Assembly (NCBI GenBank): GCA_964372115.1 | Contig: CAYJPN010000004.1 | Coordinates: 1 to 64,000 of the forward strand | Length of the DNA stretch: 64,000 nt | Direction: 5' to 3' | Source of the DNA: CG2-30-36-16 sp964372115 | GTDB taxonomy: Bacteria > Bacteroidota > Ignavibacteria > Ignavibacteriales > Ignavibacteriaceae | Part shown: in pieces, positions 10,801 to 19,081 of the stretch | Layout: every line of letters starts with the position of its first letter | Position numbering within the stretch: position 1 is the first letter of the stretch | Made by a program: the position numbers and the translations under genes | The notes under the pieces: generated by a model | What the model saw: the letters and a program-made list of their open reading frames with translations, nothing else | Database searches by the model: none | What the model was told of the DNA's origin: nothing

Positions 10801-12706
10801 TTGGGATGATGTTGATGTACGTTTAACAAATGGCAATGTTCCTCCGGGTTTAATACCTGAATTTGATGGTTTGGAATTGCTGCATTACAATCTCGGAAGT
10901 CTTGCAATCGGAAGCCGAATATCACTATTAAATGTTTACGCCGCAGCAGATAATTTGACCGAACTTCAATTAGCTGCTGATAAAGGGGTTGGAGCTTTTT
11001 GGCTTACATTTAATCCGGTTAACGGTGTTGTTCCACAAGGAAGCAACACTTCTGTTGACGTCAAATTTAATGCTAAGAACTTAGCGTCAGGAATGTACCA
11101 CGCAAACATTTTAATTGAAAATAATGATCCGACTAACCCGTTAGTAGCGGTTCCGGCAACATTAAATGTAGCACCTTCCGCACAAATTGCCTGGACTAAT
11201 ACGCTTCTTGTTGCTGATAACAACAATGAAAATACTACCCTTACTTTCGGTCAAGCTCCTCTGGCAAGCGATGGTATAGATAACTTCCTCGGTGAATTAC
11301 CCCTGCCCCCTACACCGCCAAGCGGAATTTTTGACTCGCGCTTTGAGTTGCCGATTGTTCCAAGCGATTTTTCATTGATTGATTTCAGGAATGATTCGCT
11401 AACCAGCGCAACCTGGAGAGTTAAATTTCAGCCCGGCGTTGGAGGTTACCCGATGAATTTTAGCTGGGATTCTTCGGCATTTCCGGCTGGTTCATTCATA
11501 CTTAAAGATGAAATAACCGGAACAATAGTAAATGTTAATATGAAGAATCAAAGTTCTTGCATCTTAACTAACTCTGGAATCTCTTCATTGTTGATCTTAT
11601 ACTCGATGCAAACCTGCTTAGATGTTCCTTTACTTACCGGTTGGAATATTATGTCAGTTCCTGTAGTTGCAACAGATATGAATACCTCTACACTGTTCCC
11701 CGATGCGACTTCACCTACTTATGGATTTAACGGCGGTTATTATACGGCAACCATGCTTGAGAATGGGCTTGGGTATTGGATCAGATATCCTAACGCAGCT
11801 ACAATTGAAGTTTGCGGTACCGCGGTTTCGCTGCTTACCATTCCAATAAATTCTGGCTGGAATTTAATAGGACCTTATGCCGTAGATATTTTGGTTTCCT
11901 CAATTGCAACAAATCCAGCGGGTATTCTAACGTCGCCTTTCTATGGGTATGATAACGGATATTTTGTTCCAACTATTTTAAATGTTGGAGTCGGTTATTG
12001 GATTCGTTCAAGTCAGGCTGGAGAAATAATTATACCTACAACATCACTTGCAAAATCGGGGCAACATCAATTTGTACAAAAAGTTGGTGATGATTGGGGT
12101 GATATTATAGTTACGGATGCTGACGGTAAATCATTCCACCTATATATATCATCATCTTCAAATGGACTGATGGCTTTTGATTTACCCCCGGCTCCTCCTT
12201 CGGGAATAAAGGACGTTAGATTTGGCACCGACCGTATCGCAGAAAACTTAAAAGATGGAAGTAAAGAACTAAGATTAAGTTCACTCAAATATCCGGTTCG
12301 TGTTTCAGTCGAAAAAGCTAGCGTTCAAATATCGGATAACATCAATGGAAAACTCTTCAATAAATTCTTGCGTGACGGAGATGCCGTAGTAGTTGAAAAT
12401 TCTACTTTAAATAAACTCATGGTTTCTCTATTAGAAGTACCGACAGAGTATCAGTTATCACAAAATTATCCAAATCCTTTTAATCCATCTACAAAAATTA
12501 GATTTGGTGTCCCTGAAAAAACAAAAGTTAGGATTGCGATATTCAGTCAACTTGGTGAATTGGTTGAAGAGATAACAAATACAATCTATGAACCAGGATA
12601 TTATGAACTAAGCTGGATGGCAAAGCCGTATGCCTCAGGATTATATTTCTACCAAATGACAACGGGTAAGTTTAGTTCGACTAAAAAGATGTTACTAATT
12701 AAATAA
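4814..12706 (+). CDS. Giant secreted M6-family metallopeptidase with T9SS sorting domain
   Basis: A 2630-residue exported protein with a signal peptide at residues 1-29 ending near ITFCQ. The zinc peptidase domain (about 95-420) has HELGHSGFGLPD beginning at H267 and a Met-turn around M295 in LWSLMAGG, as in immune-inhibitor-A-like M6 enzymes. Downstream are a glutamine-amidotransferase-like domain (about 480-690), fibronectin-III segments, a CBM9-like domain (about 840-1035, VDGIMNLSEWSDA), a LamG-like insert, abnormal-spindle-type beta domains, and two copies of an unnamed LPPxPPxGxxDxRF domain. The final 90 residues are a type A T9SS sorting domain (NYPNPFNPSTKIRF). It probably degrades external protein while anchored to or released from the outer membrane. 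A ribosome site AGAGGTG precedes the ATG. Confidence 0.93.
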   Translation: MRKSILKLNTFTTILAMAFAIIFNTITFCQMPPHPDLLKKVKDGSILKPYVMSNLNEIQKIGVDAPWSDAALINNKTPGKISRTNGPALTPTGNWRALVLLVKFSDKPSSVLATSFDNLIFSQTSGTLWDYYKIVSYGALDIVTVNLPSTTNWYTAPQTYSYYVNGMNGFGTYPQNAQKLAEDVVQLANPLIDYSNYDNDGDGYVDALFVVHSGPGAEYTGSSNDIWSHAWVLNSSLNLDGVNVWRYSMEPEYWQNPGDMTIGVYAHELGHSGFGLPDLYDRDYSSNGLGLWSLMAGGSWGGTLGNSPSFPDAWSHYQMGYLTPTVITSNTNSVSIPNVEQNPSAYLLWSNGSVGSQYFLVENRQNVSYDNSLPGAGLCIYHVDENVSTQNDKEWYPGYTSSGHYLVALEQADGLWELERDLSSANSGDVYPGSTSNYFFNDNTTPDSKDYSFSSTGVAANNISVSGTTLTADFEVQSASWLGTYLVWDAAGNNTSAPVIKSTLEYLGYTVDMTSNLSSVPNIFQYQSVFVCLGIYSNNYVLQETDAAVLNPFLQAGGKVYMEGGDTWAYDTRTSLHDYFNILGIADGSGDLTTVSGINGTFTEGMTFNYSGSNSYIDRLGTQNGSIPILENTSVPYSCAVAFDGGTYRTIGTSFEFGGLDEGATPSTKAELMVKILDFFNSGGSMKLPPTNVVAGNGFKDIVPITWDPPLNAVPKLQAAVDESISGGSASQDKNRAYLEKLLVGRKFIDYNPELFNDTVSYYKIYRSLTAGGPYSYLASVDPHGRIYGDNEDYVDDAVTNGTSYYYVITAVYTDEEESGYSPQVEALPNSLGKIINSSYSTNSVTVDGIMNLSEWSDATVIDISRPGVASPITVRIKNDDNFLYIAVDDPNNTSDSDGSNGLGFYFDDDNNKTWDASSPTSEGNYWLYLDGGVVNNRFRGIYGTYPDNLGFETSIYDPPGVVSVGSMGSGYLRTETKIDLSASVLNAAPGGTIGAYFFEYDPSITLPQGYHHSGVWPYGAIWPAPETYGEITLAAGGGIVPPHSLTANLNPQNGEVALAWQHSSTAGAVYEDFTGTSTNTFVYSDGRFAQSSGYLVMTGASNDTWASMYYDGNFDDFLVEYEFERSDGDLGYTIGSFLRADGFIGTGTDNGYLIATTASGYYSVWLHQNGVESAIIPWTTSSLINTGYNIPNIVSVIAAGNNIQLYVNGQYLDEFINSTFTIGKVNLCTFDAFGYNNIVKWDFLNIIPSSKKLLAGNTGKKADSQIRFEGGSSNKAPGNSITNNFNTPRTLDVELSPSIENFRNFRIYRNSILIDSTVNKNYLDVLPGFGTYSYLVTAFYDEEETTPAGPETVDWQPSPFISVRPLALTANILGDTINTKSFVIYNLGSANLTFNLTEIEIFKKLAMVYPNTDGPSISKNEISEAGKVKINVKPKVQLVKNGIPTEAVLWLDESPLSGTILPGDSAVIVVTFDGTGLAAGSYFAEIEVASNDSYNPFVNVNATLNKLVENFTTVDNENNLIQGIPDGDMDVYLFNDDPLAPIEFNIFVSNSVINSAQLSILAWDIDWDNGERDSVTLNGHFVGYLTGANGEWSTSLFNIDPSWIVPGPTGKNLVQVFIDILNVSYWAVTVDWGQLIINGSSGNAQFRYVNTDKTIYNPGENVIITGEADADPNMSVRVETNLVDPFNQIIAGTSRTFTATQGDEPYQETLAIPGGSSDGLYKVMSLLYDAASNILQDQLFVNFNVQSQNPTISVTPDSFFVGLTSGDSTTLSLNISNSGNAALNFNIHAVPVLTKSVLSTQKIDVANASKTIQKNSNVSVKMMAQYTGEKLSFGISEYGEIMPFMFPVGTEHLAFGSLYSGYTIAFEVGGTDKVEFAGYEVRYGLTPVSYTTVLDDSNFAIVEAIVSTSGGELKIIRKFTFPKTEQFVRIETFIANQSSYNISNVVFKEWTDWDNNGSYENDWGFDITRNMPYAHEVQFTSIVPGQTPSIIDIDGWDDVDVRLTNGNVPPGLIPEFDGLELLHYNLGSLAIGSRISLLNVYAAADNLTELQLAADKGVGAFWLTFNPVNGVVPQGSNTSVDVKFNAKNLASGMYHANILIENNDPTNPLVAVPATLNVAPSAQIAWTNTLLVADNNNENTTLTFGQAPLASDGIDNFLGELPLPPTPPSGIFDSRFELPIVPSDFSLIDFRNDSLTSATWRVKFQPGVGGYPMNFSWDSSAFPAGSFILKDEITGTIVNVNMKNQSSCILTNSGISSLLILYSMQTCLDVPLLTGWNIMSVPVVATDMNTSTLFPDATSPTYGFNGGYYTATMLENGLGYWIRYPNAATIEVCGTAVSLLTIPINSGWNLIGPYAVDILVSSIATNPAGILTSPFYGYDNGYFVPTILNVGVGYWIRSSQAGEIIIPTTSLAKSGQHQFVQKVGDDWGDIIVTDADGKSFHLYISSSSNGLMAFDLPPAPPSGIKDVRFGTDRIAENLKDGSKELRLSSLKYPVRVSVEKASVQISDNINGKLFNKFLRDGDAVVVENSTLNKLMVSLLEVPTEYQLSQNYPNPFNPSTKIRFGVPEKTKVRIAIFSQLGELVEEITNTIYEPGYYELSWMAKPYASGLYFYQMTTGKFSSTKKMLLIK

Positions 12707-12778
12707 CAACATGCGTTATAAGAAAGACAACGAGCAGTTGTGTTAATTGGTTAGTGTGAGAAAGATTGTATTTCAGTT

Positions 12779-12818
12779 GCCCCGTCATTTTCGGCGGGGC
12801 GGCTATTCCATTTTTTTA
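12779..12818 (+). terminator. Probable terminator after the M6 peptidase
   Basis: GCCCCG (12779-12784) pairs with CGGGGC (12795-12800) around a ten-base loop. The T-run begins about ten bases after the stem, so it is imperfect, but its position between two cargo genes suits termination. Confidence 0.5.
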
Positions 12819-12884
12819 TGGAGGGTGATTTAGTAGTTAATTCTTTGCAAGACATAGTTTTTCATTTCTTAAAAGGAGATATAA

Positions 12885-15800
12885 ATGAAACATTCGATTA
12901 CGTTTTTTCTATTGCTCATCTGTTCGGTAACTGTCTTAGGACAAACTCCGGCAGTAAATGTACCACTAACCGTCACAGACAATGGGGGCGGAACACAAAT
13001 ACTTTATTTTGGTTTAGACCCGAGCGCAACAGATGGTGTAGACATTGGTTTGGGTGAAGCCCCTCTGCCTCCATTACCTCCAGCGGGTATTTTTGATGCC
13101 AGGTTTAATCTTAATGCAACAGACGCTTCTCTTAAAGATTACCGAAACGGGACGGCCACTTTTGTCGGTGAGAAGATTCATGAAGTGCAGTACCAGGTTG
13201 GAACCGGAACCACAATAACAATAGCATGGGATCTGCCTGCCGGGATAACCGGTAGACTCCAGGATGTTGTTTTAGGAACAATAATAGATGTTGCTATGAG
13301 CGGCAACAGTAATTATACAGTAGCTAATCCAGCTGTATTTAATAAGCTGAAAATGACAGTTACATATAACCTACTTCCGCCTCCCGCACAGCCAATTCTT
13401 TCATCTCCGGCAAATAACTCTACTGGAGTTGTATTATCTCCAACATTAATTTGGTTTGCTTCTTCCGGAGCTACTAAGTACACTGTGCAATTGGCAACTG
13501 ATAGTTTATTTACTGCTCTCATTGTTAATGATACAAATGTTGTTGATACTTCAAAACAAGTAGGACCGCTCAATGCCAACACAAAATATTTCTGGCGTGT
13601 GTTAGCAGCCAGCGCAACCGGTCAAAGCGCATACTCATCAACATTTAATTTTACAACCCAGGCTGTCATCGGTTGGTGCAATTTACAGTGGCCCGCAACT
13701 GCGACCATTAGCCAGGGATCTTCAGTAGATATTTACGCACAAGTATGGGCAGATGGAATAACAAATGGCGCGGGGCAAGGCGCAGGTATTACTGCCAGCA
13801 TTGGCTATAGTACTGCTGATACAGACCCATCGACATGGACTAACTGGGCGGCAGCTACGTACAATACCGACAGTGGAAATAATGATGAGTATATGGCTTC
13901 AATTGGTAATACCTTATCTCCCGGCACATATTATTACGCGAGTAAATTCGAACTTAATGGCGTTACATATTATGGCGGATATAACAGCGGCGGCGGTGGT
14001 TTCTGGAACGGCACAACAAATGTTTCCGGAACGCTGACCATTAATCCTAACCTTTTATCCGGCGACTATTATGTCGGCTTACCGGGCACCGGACCCGGCG
14101 GCAGCAATCCACAGTTTGCTTCGCTTAAAGCAGCATGCGATACATTAAATACCGGTGTTGTAGGAGGGAATTGCACTTTCTACATTACAAGCAATTTAAC
14201 CGAGGCTTCAAATGTTAGTCTTGGATTTAATCCGGCTCCGTATACTGTAACTTTTAAACCGTATACAGGAACAAATGATACAATTACGTTTACACAACCA
14301 GCAGATAACGTTGGAGTTTCCGGTGGCTGGGTATTCGGCACGCCGACACTATCAGTTACATCTGCTACAAACTATGGGTTAGTAACGACAAATAATATTA
14401 CTATTGACGGTTCAAATACTGTTGGTGGAACTACAAGAAATTTAGTTATTCAAACAGCCGCAGGAATAAGCGGCAGTACAAATCCTATCAGAATTATAGG
14501 AGATGTAAACAACTGTACAATAAAGAATGTTGCTGTGTTAGCTAATCAATCGGTTAGTTACGCTGTTTCGATAACCAATAGATTCTTTACCCCGAATAGT
14601 TGGACTCCGGATAGTATAACGGTTGATAATTGTGATATTACCAATACCATTAGTGCTTCCGGTCAGACGTTAGCTATTTCAAATAGTGGAACACCGACAA
14701 CTTTCCCGACCGGGATGGTTTTCAAAAACAATGATATCCTTGCCCGTACAAGGGGTATTTTCCTAAATTATGCCGGCAATACCGATGTATATAATAACCG
14801 CATAAACATTAACCAAACTTCCACCGGATTAATGAGCTATGGAATATGGGGATATACAATAGGCGATACATCGAATGTAACCAATATATACAATAACCAA
14901 ATTACTCTGCTTTCATCAGCAAATGCAAATACGGGTGATTACGGAATAGTTGGTATTGAAGCGGGATCAAAAGGAACGTACAACATTTACAACAACATGA
15001 TCTCCGGGTTTAGCCCAACATCTGTAACGGCAGATCCAAATATTAAGATGATTGGTATTCGCTCGCAGGCAGCTCTTGTAAAAGCAAATATCTTTTTTAA
15101 TTCAATTTATTTACCTAATACTACGATTGTACCGGGAGTCGGCGTACAGTTGTATGCAGGTATTTATATCTCTAACGGAACAAATGTTGTTAAAAATAAT
15201 ATAGTTGTTTCCGATGAAGATGACTTTGCTTCTTACGGCATTTACCGAAACGGAACCAATGGCACCTTAGTTTCCGACTATAATGATTTCTTTTATTCAA
15301 ACGCCGCAAATGGAAATGTCGGTTACTGGAATGCTGCAGCCACTAAGACATTAACAGATTGGCAAACAGCCTCATCACAAGATGCAAACTCACTGAATGT
15401 TGTTGCTCCATTCACTTCTGTAACAGACTTACACATTCCGGCAACTACGGTTACACAATTAGAATCTGCCGGAACACCGATAGCAGGAATAACTACTGAC
15501 ATTGATGGGCAAACAAGAAATGTATCGACACCCGATATTGGAGCCGATGAATTTGCCGGGTTATTACCACTTGCATCCCCAACTAATCTTCTTGCGGTCA
15601 GCAATCAGATTAAGAAAGTAAATCTATCTTGGATGGACAACACTTCAACCGAAACAGGATTTGTTGTTGAACGTAAAACAGGCGACTCCACAAGCGTAGC
15701 TGTTTACAGTGTAATTGCTACTCTTGCCGCAAATTCTATTTCGTATCTAGATACTCTTGTTCAAGATACAACCTTGTATACTTACCGTGTTAAAGCTGTC

Positions 15801-16439
15801 CAAAATTCTGTTTCATCGCCTTACAGTAATCAAGCAACGGTTATGACGCTTATTCCGGTTGAGTTAACTTCGTTTGTTGCTCAGGCTAGTGATAACTCAA
15901 TTAACATTAGTTGGATTACCTCAACAGAGAAGAACAATAGAGGATTTGATATTGAACGTAAACTTGACAATGGCTGGGAAAAAATCGGATACAAAGAAGG
16001 TAAGGGAACTTCTCTTGAGATTTCCAATTATACTTTTACTGATGAATTCAAGTACAAGTCATTCAAAGGAACAGTTCAGTATCGTCTAAAACAAATCGAC
16101 TTCGATGGAACATATATATATTCGCATGTGGCGTCAGTAGATGTTGATTTTACTCCTAAGGAATATAGTTTATACCAAAACTATCCGAATCCATTTAACC
16201 CTTCAACTACAATAAAATTTGCTTTGCCATTCGAAAGCAAAGTAAGAGTAAACATTTATTCAATCACAGGTGAATTGGTTGAAGAGATTGTAAATACAGT
16301 TCACGCAGCCGGAGTTTATGATGTTCAGTTTAACGCCGGCAGACTTGCATCTGGCATGTATATTTATTCAATCGATGCTCAATCATTGGATGGATCTAAA
16401 AAATTCAATAATGTTAAAAAGATGATGCTCGTTAAATAA
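12885..16439 (+). CDS. Secreted beta-helix/fibronectin-III protein with T9SS sorting domain
   Basis: A signal peptide at residues 1-20 (ending VLGQ) is followed by the unnamed domain with LGEAPLPPLPPAGIFDARF (about 20-165) and a fibronectin-III-like domain (about 170-255). A right-handed beta-helix region follows (about 470-840), rich in short NN/IYNN turns such as VYNNRININQT. It resembles the surface copies seen in polysaccharide-binding or lyase-like proteins, but no catalytic residues were identified. Two more fibronectin-III-like domains and a type A T9SS sorting domain (NYPNPFNPSTTIKFALP) finish the protein. The ATG follows a good GGAG site. It is probably a surface adhesin or glycan-binding protein; an enzyme activity cannot be shown. 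Confidence 0.88.
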   Translation: MKHSITFFLLLICSVTVLGQTPAVNVPLTVTDNGGGTQILYFGLDPSATDGVDIGLGEAPLPPLPPAGIFDARFNLNATDASLKDYRNGTATFVGEKIHEVQYQVGTGTTITIAWDLPAGITGRLQDVVLGTIIDVAMSGNSNYTVANPAVFNKLKMTVTYNLLPPPAQPILSSPANNSTGVVLSPTLIWFASSGATKYTVQLATDSLFTALIVNDTNVVDTSKQVGPLNANTKYFWRVLAASATGQSAYSSTFNFTTQAVIGWCNLQWPATATISQGSSVDIYAQVWADGITNGAGQGAGITASIGYSTADTDPSTWTNWAAATYNTDSGNNDEYMASIGNTLSPGTYYYASKFELNGVTYYGGYNSGGGGFWNGTTNVSGTLTINPNLLSGDYYVGLPGTGPGGSNPQFASLKAACDTLNTGVVGGNCTFYITSNLTEASNVSLGFNPAPYTVTFKPYTGTNDTITFTQPADNVGVSGGWVFGTPTLSVTSATNYGLVTTNNITIDGSNTVGGTTRNLVIQTAAGISGSTNPIRIIGDVNNCTIKNVAVLANQSVSYAVSITNRFFTPNSWTPDSITVDNCDITNTISASGQTLAISNSGTPTTFPTGMVFKNNDILARTRGIFLNYAGNTDVYNNRININQTSTGLMSYGIWGYTIGDTSNVTNIYNNQITLLSSANANTGDYGIVGIEAGSKGTYNIYNNMISGFSPTSVTADPNIKMIGIRSQAALVKANIFFNSIYLPNTTIVPGVGVQLYAGIYISNGTNVVKNNIVVSDEDDFASYGIYRNGTNGTLVSDYNDFFYSNAANGNVGYWNAAATKTLTDWQTASSQDANSLNVVAPFTSVTDLHIPATTVTQLESAGTPIAGITTDIDGQTRNVSTPDIGADEFAGLLPLASPTNLLAVSNQIKKVNLSWMDNTSTETGFVVERKTGDSTSVAVYSVIATLAANSISYLDTLVQDTTLYTYRVKAVQNSVSSPYSNQATVMTLIPVELTSFVAQASDNSINISWITSTEKNNRGFDIERKLDNGWEKIGYKEGKGTSLEISNYTFTDEFKYKSFKGTVQYRLKQIDFDGTYIYSHVASVDVDFTPKEYSLYQNYPNPFNPSTTIKFALPFESKVRVNIYSITGELVEEIVNTVHAAGVYDVQFNAGRLASGMYIYSIDAQSLDGSKKFNNVKKMMLVK

Positions 16440-16441
16440 TT

Positions 16442-16467
16442 AAGGGAGCTAAGGCTCCCTTTTTTTA
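16442..16467 (+). terminator. Rho-independent terminator
   Basis: AAGGGAGC (16442-16449) pairs with GCTCCCTT (16454-16461) over a four-base loop and runs straight into a T-tract. It begins two bases after the stop of the beta-helix gene and ends about 24 bases before the next start, so the next gene depends on read-through or a promoter inside the hairpin region. Confidence 0.9.
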
Positions 16468-16490
16468 TCAAATTTGACTGGGGATACCTG

Positions 16491-17276
16491 TTGAAGATAT
16501 TGTCTGTTTGGTTCTTCGTTCTTGCAATAAAAATTTGCGCACAAGAAGTGCTTGTAAATATTCCTTTTGTAATGACAAATGGCACCGATACACTACGCTT
16601 GTTTTGCGGTATTGATCCATATGCCACTGATTCAATTGATGAAGCATTAGGTGAATACGAACTTCCACCATTCCCGCCATCTGAAGTATTCGATGTTAGA
16701 TTTACTGACTACCTGATGCCGTCACTTCTCGGTAACGGAGTTCAAAAAGATTATCGATTCGGGAGTTTCCCTTTTACAAGTGTAATTATTCATCGGTTGT
16801 ACCTTCAAAAGAAACAAACTGATGAGTTAAAAATAATATTTAAACTGCCGGCAGGTGTAACTGGAAACATTTCCGACGAAATAAACGGTCAGCTTATTAA
16901 TATAAACTTTGAAGGAAACGGAGAAACGAATGTTCCGAACGTAAACATCAGTTACTTAAAATTAAAACTGAATTATAGCATACTCACCCATAGTCCGAGA
17001 ATACTTGACCGCAAAGATTATTTGTTGTTTCAAAACTATCCAAATCCATTCAATCCATCGACAAATATAAAATACGAGTTGCCGGTTTATGGATTTGTTA
17101 CGTTAAAGATCTTTGATTTACTTGGAAATGAAGTGGCTGCATTAGTAGATGAAAATAAAGAAGCTGGTAAATATCAGATAGAATTTAACGCATTAAATCT
17201 TTCAAATGGCGTATATTTCTACGAACTACGCGCGGGTAACTTCAGAGATGTAAAAAAATTAATCCTCCTTAAGTAG
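16491..17276 (+). CDS. Small secreted protein: unnamed domain plus T9SS sorting domain
   Basis: A 261-residue protein with a short signal peptide (residues 1-18, ending IKICAQ). About 140 residues of the domain shared with the two preceding genes follow (LGEYELPPFPPSEVFDVRF), then directly a type A T9SS sorting domain (NYPNPFNPSTNIKYELP). This is the minimal form of the shared domain as a free-standing cargo. The start is a TTG at 16491 with a GGGGA element eight bases upstream; no in-frame ATG would keep the signal peptide. The function is unknown. Because it sits alone with the domain, it may be a partner or decoy of the larger proteins, which is speculation. Confidence 0.82.
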   Translation: MKILSVWFFVLAIKICAQEVLVNIPFVMTNGTDTLRLFCGIDPYATDSIDEALGEYELPPFPPSEVFDVRFTDYLMPSLLGNGVQKDYRFGSFPFTSVIIHRLYLQKKQTDELKIIFKLPAGVTGNISDEINGQLININFEGNGETNVPNVNISYLKLKLNYSILTHSPRILDRKDYLLFQNYPNPFNPSTNIKYELPVYGFVTLKIFDLLGNEVAALVDENKEAGKYQIEFNALNLSNGVYFYELRAGNFRDVKKLILLK

Positions 17277-17309
17277 TTGTGAGAGAATAATAAATCCAAT
17301 AGGTGCAAA

Positions 17310-17341
17310 GCCCTGCCGCAAATTTTCGGCGGGGCTTTTTA
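17310..17341. terminator. Bidirectional terminator between convergent genes
   Basis: GCCCTGCCG (17310-17318) pairs with CGGCGGGGC (17327-17335), with one wobble pair, over an eight-base loop, and is followed by a T-run. It sits between the plus-strand small cargo gene and the minus-strand gene whose stop is at 17339, so it probably serves both; on the minus strand the A/T context is poorer. Confidence 0.8.
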
Positions 17342-19075
17342 TCTTAACAAAACCATTTTTTTAACAGCAACATAGCTGCCGGCGGTTAGTTTATAAAAAT
17401 ATATTCCGCTTGCAAGGCTGCCGGAATCAAAATGTGCTTCGTATGCGCCGGGTGGTTTTTGTTCGTTTACAAGCGCGGCTACTTCGTTACCCAGAACATC
17501 ATAAACTTTAAGATTTATGATTGATGAATTATGATTTATGATTGATGAATTATGATCTATGATTGATGAATTATGATTTGAGATTGATGAATTATGGTTT
17601 TCGACTGATGGAACTGAATATCTAATTTTTGTCGAAGGGTTAAACGGATTGGGATAGTTCTGCTCTAATATAAAGTTAAGTTTTATTCCTTCGTCCAATT
17701 GTTGTTTTATCCCTACCGCAATTGAATCGAATGATAAAATTCTAATGGCATCGGCAATAACATAACCTGGGGTGTTGGCGGCATTGGATATTGTTATACT
17801 CTCATTGCTGTTTCCGGTAAAATTAAAACTACCGATGAGGTTCCATTTAAACCTTCCTTGTGTTTGATCTATACGAACTGTGTCTACTGTTCCGCCGTGG
17901 TTTATTATAAATGGCGTATCAGAGCAGCGGTCGCTTGCGGCTGTCCACCAACCATAAACTGCATACATGCCAGCACCGGGCAGGTTTGTTTTAAACTCAG
18001 TATAACTTTCGCCGCTGCCTTTGGGGGCTTTCAAGGCGGGAGTGCTGCTCCAATAACCGGCAATATTAGATGCGCTCCAGTCACCAAATAAAGTTACATT
18101 CGCATCCCCTGTGTCTTCTACTTTTCTAAAAGTAACGGGCGGCAGGCAGGGGACGGAATCGTTCTGTACGATGGCAAGCATCGTGGGAATTTCTCTTTGA
18201 AACATTCCCCCTTCGGGAAGATTTATTAAAGTGCTGCCGACAGCCATTTGTGAAGAGCCGCCGCCGTCAAGATTCATCGCTTCTACGCAGCCGAGATTTA
18301 TCATCACATCTGCCACTTCTGTTAAACTTAAACCGCTGCTTGTTGTTTGTCTACCGTCGGCGACAAGCATTATTACATGATTATCATTTGTAAACCCAAC
18401 CGCGGTTCGCGGGTCTTGATTCGATAGACCGACACCGGAACCCCAAAAAACTTCTTCGTCATAAGTTATTTTTTTAATCCCGTTCTTTACAAGCGTTGGT
18501 CCGCCGCCAATACCAACTATTAACTCGTAATATGCTTCACCGGTTGTTGGGCTTGGAAGAGGCGCAGGTATCCCTTGAACGTTTGGTATGGGTTGATCAA
18601 ATCTGTAAATGTCTTTTATGTTGCTGCCGAAATGATAGACCCAATCAACAGCCATTTCACGTGTGTCTGTTACGCCGAATAAACTTCTGGTGAGGAAATA
18701 TGTTTTCCCGTCACGCACAACGCTTGAAATATTTTTTGCCGACACTCCATCCGGAGTGACAAGCGCCGAGTACGATGCACCGGTTTGAGTATTAAAAAAA
18801 CCACCATTAATACCGGCGACAGCATTATATGAATGCACAAATGAAGTTATACCTTCTTTTACATTTTTTGATTTATACGCCTTAATCCCTATGTTGCTTC
18901 TATTCATATCAACATTAAAATACCAGGCATTTAAAGCCGGTGTTTGTCGGGAACCTTTGAATAAAGTTACTCCTTCCGGAAGTGATGAGTAGTTAGATGT
19001 TACCTCGTTCCATGCAATATTTTGGGCAAAGACTGAAACAGAGAATAATAAAACCAGAAGGGAAATATTTTTCAT
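17339..19075 (-). CDS. Secreted phosphodiester glycosidase-like protein (NAGPA/DUF2233) with T9SS sorting domain
   Basis: A signal peptide at residues 1-18 (ending VFAQ) is followed by a NAGPA-type domain (about 50-300) showing DPRTAVGF, VADGRQ and NLDGGGSS. These are the conserved segments of N-acetylglucosamine-1-phosphodiester glycosidase-like enzymes. A golvesin/xanthan-lyase-type C-terminal domain (about 320-450) and a T9SS sorting domain follow. The sorting domain is interrupted by four near-identical seven-residue repeats (NHNSSII type) before LKVYDVLGNEVAAL. It probably acts on a phosphodiester-linked sugar outside the cell; the substrate is unknown. A TTG two codons upstream (19081) is an alternative start, but the ATG at 19075 is preferred. 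Confidence 0.9.
   Translation of the reverse strand: MKNISLLVLLFSVSVFAQNIAWNEVTSNYSSLPEGVTLFKGSRQTPALNAWYFNVDMNRSNIGIKAYKSKNVKEGITSFVHSYNAVAGINGGFFNTQTGASYSALVTPDGVSAKNISSVVRDGKTYFLTRSLFGVTDTREMAVDWVYHFGSNIKDIYRFDQPIPNVQGIPAPLPSPTTGEAYYELIVGIGGGPTLVKNGIKKITYDEEVFWGSGVGLSNQDPRTAVGFTNDNHVIMLVADGRQTTSSGLSLTEVADVMINLGCVEAMNLDGGGSSQMAVGSTLINLPEGGMFQREIPTMLAIVQNDSVPCLPPVTFRKVEDTGDANVTLFGDWSASNIAGYWSSTPALKAPKGSGESYTEFKTNLPGAGMYAVYGWWTAASDRCSDTPFIINHGGTVDTVRIDQTQGRFKWNLIGSFNFTGNSNESITISNAANTPGYVIADAIRILSFDSIAVGIKQQLDEGIKLNFILEQNYPNPFNPSTKIRYSVPSVENHNSSISNHNSSIIDHNSSIINHNSSIINLKVYDVLGNEVAALVNEQKPPGAYEAHFDSGSLASGIYFYKLTAGSYVAVKKMVLLR
17512..17604 (-). repeat. 21-bp tandem repeat inside the sorting domain
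   Basis: Four copies with a 21-base period start at 17520, 17541, 17562 and 17583 on the plus strand, each beginning ATTGATGAATTATG. They keep the reading frame and encode seven-residue units in the loop between the second and third strands of the sorting domain. Confidence 0.95.
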
Positions 19076-19081
19076 ATGCAA

